Source of the DNA: Deltaproteobacteria bacterium
Lineage (GTDB): Bacteria; Desulfobacterota; Dissulfuribacteria; Dissulfuribacterales; UBA3076
Direction: 5' to 3'
NCBI GenBank assembly: GCA_013138705.1
Contig: WTCF01000235.1
Span: 1-8,280, forward strand
Length of the DNA: 8,280 nt
Shown here: positions 5,849 through 8,280 of the stretch, one piece after another
Layout: each line of letters begins with the position of its first letter
How positions within the stretch are numbered: the stretch's first letter is position 1
Program-made: the position numbers and the translations under genes
The notes under the pieces: model-generated
Seen by the model: only the letters and a program-made list of their open reading frames with translations
Told to the model about the DNA's origin: nothing
The model's database searches: none

Positions 5849-6145
5849 TTACCCGGGCAGTCGGGCTAAGGCGTAATCTAAAGATATGCCTGCAATCAAA
5901 AAGGCCTTTTCCCTGGAATTAGCACCTGATTTCAGCACAACCGAGGATTTAGAGACATTAAATTGTTTTGCCAGAAACTGCCGGCAGGCCTTGTTAGCCG
6001 CACCATCCACAGGGGGAGGCTGGACCTTGAGCTTAAGTGATGAACCGTGAAGGCCGGCAAAAGCCGTGCGGGAGGATTTGGGTTGAACATGGAGATTCAG
6101 TACAATGCCTTTGGGCACTATCTTCAGATACGGTGGAATTTTCAT
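5849..6145 (-). CDS. YggU/DUF167 family protein
   Basis: This 98-residue protein belongs to the conserved YggU (DUF167) family of small alpha/beta proteins found in bacteria, archaea and eukaryotes; their biochemical role is not settled. The family motifs are all present: VQPKSSR (20-26), KLKVQPPPVDGAANKA (38-53) and LKSGANSREK (71-80). The length matches the usual size of about 95-100 residues, so it is complete. The start is ATG 6145, 21 bases after the tyrA stop; the ribosome binding site is weak (AGG within CCCAGGCTG), suggesting translational coupling. It is the last gene of the apparent tRNA-His-aroC-tyrA unit. In many bacteria yggU sits near yggS or proC instead, so I infer nothing about its function from this neighbourhood. 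No convincing terminator follows within 115 bases. Confidence 0.9.
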   Translation of the reverse strand: MKIPPYLKIVPKGIVLNLHVQPKSSRTAFAGLHGSSLKLKVQPPPVDGAANKACRQFLAKQFNVSKSSVVLKSGANSREKAFLIAGISLDYALARLPG

Positions 6146-6166
6146 GGGGTTTCAGCCTGGGAGACA

Positions 6167-7012
6167 CTAGTTCCCATTCCTATCTTTTTTTAATAAAAGG
6201 ATTGTACGTCCCAGGTCCTGAACTTCCTCAAAGAGTTCTATAAATGCTGAACGGTCACGTTCTTTGATTATCTTTCTCAGGTCTTCTCCATATTGGCTAA
6301 ATGTCTCAAGGATACTGTCCGTATATGGATTAGACATCTGAATGGTTGCATAGAGCTCAGGGTCCTGATGATAGAGCCTGGCTACTATGTTCATCTGCTG
6401 TTCAAAACTTGGGGGTGCGAGTGCCAGTATCTGCTGAAGGTCGATTTCATGCTCATCTAGGGCCTTTCCCAGACAAAGAAGTATGAAGTGGTTCAGTGCC
6501 TGGGCACAGGCCATGGTTCGGTCGTGTTCTTCAGGTGAAACGACAGATGTCACGGCCCCATGTTGCCGGAGAAGTCCCTCCCACCAGGTAAACCACCTTT
6601 TGCCGCGCCCCGGACATAGTGCCACCCTCTTGCCCTTAATGGAATCTTCTGCCGGCCCGAAAAGCGGATGGGTCCCTACCACCTCACAGCGGGCGTGTTC
6701 CAACATGCATGCTACCTGCGACTGCTTAAGTGAACAGAGGTCTGTCATAAAGGAGCTTTCAGGAATCAAGGGACCTAGTTTGGCCACTTCTTTCGGGAAC
6801 ACTTCCATGGGGAGGGAGAGTATGAGGACCCGGCACTTCCGGGCCAGATCCTCAGATGAGAGTTCTGTGTGTAAATCAGAGATAAGTACTGGAAATCCAA
6901 CGCCTTTTAAGAATTTGGCAAACCATCTCCCCATGCGTCCCAGCCCGCCTACAATTCCTACTGTTAGGGGGCTGGTGCCGGGGTTGATATCAGCATGTAT
7001 CTGCGATTTCAC
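6167..7012 (-). CDS. tyrA: Prephenate dehydrogenase (TyrA domain, E. coli-like type, without chorismate mutase)
   Basis: TyrA oxidatively decarboxylates prephenate to 4-hydroxyphenylpyruvate with NAD+, the step committed to tyrosine. The Rossmann motif VGIVGGLGRMG (18-28) opens the protein. The catalytic histidine region is GTHPLFGP (113-120), with His115 matching the position of His197 in E. coli TyrA. EHDRTMACAQALNHF (162-176) and ARLYHQDPELYATI (211-224) follow the E. coli sequence closely; Arg212 sits where the prephenate-binding Arg294 is found. At 281 residues it has only the dehydrogenase part: the chorismate mutase domain fused in E. coli is missing, and there is no ACT domain. The start is GTG 7012, because an in-frame stop (7019-7021) lies just upstream and the Rossmann motif follows at residue 18. 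No ribosome binding site is clear, so coupling with aroC (stop 16 bases upstream) is likely. A role as cyclohexadienyl or arogenate dehydrogenase cannot be excluded from sequence. Confidence 0.9.
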   Translation of the reverse strand: MKSQIHADINPGTSPLTVGIVGGLGRMGRWFAKFLKGVGFPVLISDLHTELSSEDLARKCRVLILSLPMEVFPKEVAKLGPLIPESSFMTDLCSLKQSQVACMLEHARCEVVGTHPLFGPAEDSIKGKRVALCPGRGKRWFTWWEGLLRQHGAVTSVVSPEEHDRTMACAQALNHFILLCLGKALDEHEIDLQQILALAPPSFEQQMNIVARLYHQDPELYATIQMSNPYTDSILETFSQYGEDLRKIIKERDRSAFIELFEEVQDLGRTILLLKKDRNGN

Positions 7013-7028
7013 GGTTTTTTAGAAAAAT

Positions 7029-8099
7029 TCAGGACCAAAGATCAGGCGTAAGTGCCCTTGCTCTAAGTATGTGGTCAGTGAGTACCAGACGTACCATGGC
7101 CTCGCACACAGGTACTATCCGGGGAATGGCCGAGGCATCATGTCGCCCTCCCACCTTGAGCTTAGCGGGTTTCTCAGACACTGTTATAGTGTCTTGTTCT
7201 TTAGATATAGACGGAATCGGCTTTACAGCGGCCCTTACAAGCAGATCATCACCATTTGAGATGCCAGCCAGTATGCCTCCTGAGTGATTACTCAAAAAGC
7301 CCCCTGGTACCAAGGGGTCGTTGTTCTCCGATCCCAATAGCTCCGCAGCCCGGAAGCCGACCCCGATCTCTACGCCCTTTACCGCACCGATGGACATAAG
7401 TCCCTTGGCCAGCTCGGCATCAAGCTTGTCAAAGACCGGTTCTCCGAGGCCGGGAGGCACTCCTGTTGCTAATACTTCTACAATTCCTCCAACAGAGTCA
7501 CCTCTGGATCTCACATCGGCTATTCGTTCTTCCATTTTTTCTGCTGCTTCAAGGTCAGGGCAAAAGAGCCTGTTTTGACTGACTGCATCAAGATCACGTT
7601 TTTGTGCTTTCACTTTGCCCAGAGCAACTGTATAAGCGATAACCGAAATGCCCACTGTATTTAAGAATACCTGGGCTACTGCGGCCGCAGCCACTCTTGC
7701 CGCGGTTTCTCTTCCCGATGCCCTGCCTCCGCCCCTGTGGTCACGAATTCCGTACTTTTTCCAGTAGGTGTAGTCGCCGTGACCAGGTCTGAATACGTCC
7801 CTAAGCTGGTCATATGCCTGGCTCTGGGCGTCACGGTTTTTGATGATCAGTAATATGGGTGTACCTGTGGTCTGTCCTTCAAAGACACCTGAAAGGATTT
7901 CTACCAGATCAGGCTCCTTTCTCGGGCTTTCCGCAGACCCTCCCTTCCCCGGACGCCTTTTGTCCAGGGTCTCTTGAATGACTGCCTCATCCAGGACAAG
8001 ACCTGGTGGGCACCCGTCGATAACTACACCCAGGGCAGGACCATGAGACTCGCCCCAGGTGGTTATACGGAAGTACTGTCCAAAGGTATTTCCCGGCAC
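7029..8099 (-). CDS. aroC: Chorismate synthase
   Basis: AroC removes phosphate from 5-enolpyruvylshikimate-3-phosphate to give chorismate, the last step of the shikimate pathway, using reduced FMN. Conserved blocks are present from end to end: [18 protein letters not shown] (3-20), RRPGKGG (48-54), [12 protein letters not shown] (70-81), [17 protein letters not shown] (101-117), [18 protein letters not shown] (121-138), [14 protein letters not shown] (270-283) and [11 protein letters not shown] (317-327). The histidines of ESHG and RHD are kept. At 356 residues it is full length (E. coli about 361) and has no fused flavin reductase, so FMN must be reduced by another protein. The start is GTG 8099: an in-frame TAA lies two codons upstream and the conserved GNTFG follows at once, so no other start is possible. 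The binding site is weak (GAG seven bases upstream). The block GRASGRET differs from the more common GRSSARET. It is followed by tyrA and preceded by tRNA-His. Confidence 0.96.
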   Translation of the reverse strand: MPGNTFGQYFRITTWGESHGPALGVVIDGCPPGLVLDEAVIQETLDKRRPGKGGSAESPRKEPDLVEILSGVFEGQTTGTPILLIIKNRDAQSQAYDQLRDVFRPGHGDYTYWKKYGIRDHRGGGRASGRETAARVAAAAVAQVFLNTVGISVIAYTVALGKVKAQKRDLDAVSQNRLFCPDLEAAEKMEERIADVRSRGDSVGGIVEVLATGVPPGLGEPVFDKLDAELAKGLMSIGAVKGVEIGVGFRAAELLGSENNDPLVPGGFLSNHSGGILAGISNGDDLLVRAAVKPIPSISKEQDTITVSEKPAKLKVGGRHDASAIPRIVPVCEAMVRLVLTDHILRARALTPDLWS

Positions 8100-8123
8100 T
8101 TTTTATCTCAACTTCTTCGTTTA

Positions 8124-8200
8124 TGGGGTGAGCGATGGGAATTGAACCCACAGCCTTCGGGGCCACAACCCGACGCTCTAACCGTTGAGCTACGCCCACC
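8124..8200 (-). tRNA. tRNA-His (anticodon GTG)
   Basis: The minus strand folds into a full cloverleaf. The acceptor stem is GTGGGCG (8193-8199) with CGCTCAC (8128-8134), including one G-U pair. The D stem is GCTC/GAGC, the anticodon stem TCGGG/CCCGA with loop TTGTGGC, and the T arm GTGGG-TTCAATT-CCCAT. The anticodon GTG is at 8164-8166. The histidine identity mark is plain: an encoded extra G at position -1 (8200) faces C73 (8127). The CCA end is encoded (8124-8126). Only 24 bases separate it from the aroC start, with no terminator between, so it is probably part of the aroC transcript and cut out by processing. Confidence 0.97.
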
Positions 8201-8212
8201 ACTAATTTTAAT

Positions 8213-8221
8213 ATATTACCA
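8213..8221 (-). promoter_or_regulatory. Candidate extended -10 promoter for tRNA-His / aroC unit
   Basis: The minus strand reads TGGTAATAT, a TGn-extended -10 box (hexamer at 8213-8218), placing transcription start about six bases before the mature tRNA 5' end at 8200. The -35 position (GTGCAG, 8236-8241) is a poor match. The surroundings are very AT-rich. The remaining 8222-8280 contains no gene that I can support. Confidence 0.4.
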
Positions 8222-8280
8222 TATATTTTCCAGATCTGCACACGTTCGATGTCTGTTGTTATCTCCTTATTTAAAAAAAT

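Noticed and set aside
5813..5869. An 18-codon open frame on the plus strand after a GAGGG sequence.
   Set aside because: It is very short, overlaps the 3' end of the yggU-type gene in antisense, and nothing else supports translation.
6483..7022. 179-codon open frame on the plus strand opposite tyrA.
   Set aside because: It covers the Rossmann and catalytic motifs of TyrA in antisense and has a proline/serine/arginine-rich shadow composition.
8124..8200. tRNA-His as an attachment site for an integrated element.
   Set aside because: No integrase gene and no repeat of the tRNA 3' end is visible in the window; the tRNA is followed directly by aroC.
8261..8269. Ribosome-binding-like TAAGGAGAT on the minus strand.
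   Set aside because: No start codon lies at a suitable distance: the next GTG is about 19 bases away and leads into the tRNA. It may belong to sequence outside the window or be chance.
1..8280. CRISPR array, insertion sequence, toxin-antitoxin pair or defence system.
   Set aside because: No regularly spaced repeats, transposase or nuclease motifs, or paired small genes typical of such systems were seen on either strand.

Overview
The window looks like chromosomal housekeeping DNA from a Gram-negative, probably anaerobic bacterium of the Desulfobacterota (former Deltaproteobacteria) type. This is an inference from gene content: an oxygen-independent (CbiF/CbiG) cobalamin route, an outer-membrane TolC-family channel with a signal peptide, a type IV pilus PilC platform protein, and a small protein resembling DsrH/TusB sulfur-relay proteins. 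Base composition and codon use look even throughout. No transposase, integrase, phage or CRISPR sequence is visible.

Layout, left to right. (1) Positions 1-330: a possible tail of an upstream gene, a 62-residue DsrH/TusB-like protein, and a strong hairpin terminator that can work in both directions. (2) Positions 435-763, minus strand: a 69-residue protein of unknown function with its own TTGACA-type promoter and a hairpin in the leader. (3) Positions 795-2678, minus strand: a CbiF-CbiG fusion carrying two successive steps of anaerobic corrin-ring synthesis, with an extended -10 promoter in the gap before the divergent tolC-like gene. (4) Positions 2846-4429, plus strand: a TolC-family efflux or secretion channel whose last codons overlap those of the convergent pilC gene. 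(5) Positions 4418-5632, minus strand: pilC, standing apart from the usual pilB/pilT neighbours. (6) Positions 5645-5848: a gene-free stretch with a perfect 20-bp inverted repeat flanked by three copies of the heptamer TATCCGA. (7) Positions 5849-8200, minus strand: tRNA-His, aroC, tyrA and a yggU-type gene, closely spaced and probably one transcription unit.

Functionally, aroC and tyrA are neighbouring parts of aromatic amino-acid synthesis: AroC makes chorismate, and TyrA takes prephenate toward tyrosine. The chorismate mutase that links them is not in the window. In the CbiF-CbiG fusion, the product of the first half is the substrate of the second half. The tolC-like gene and pilC both encode envelope proteins but have no partner genes here.

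I did not find a clear new multi-gene system. The parts most worth a second look are the palindrome/heptamer region upstream of pilC, the CbiF-CbiG fusion, and the two small proteins at the left end.
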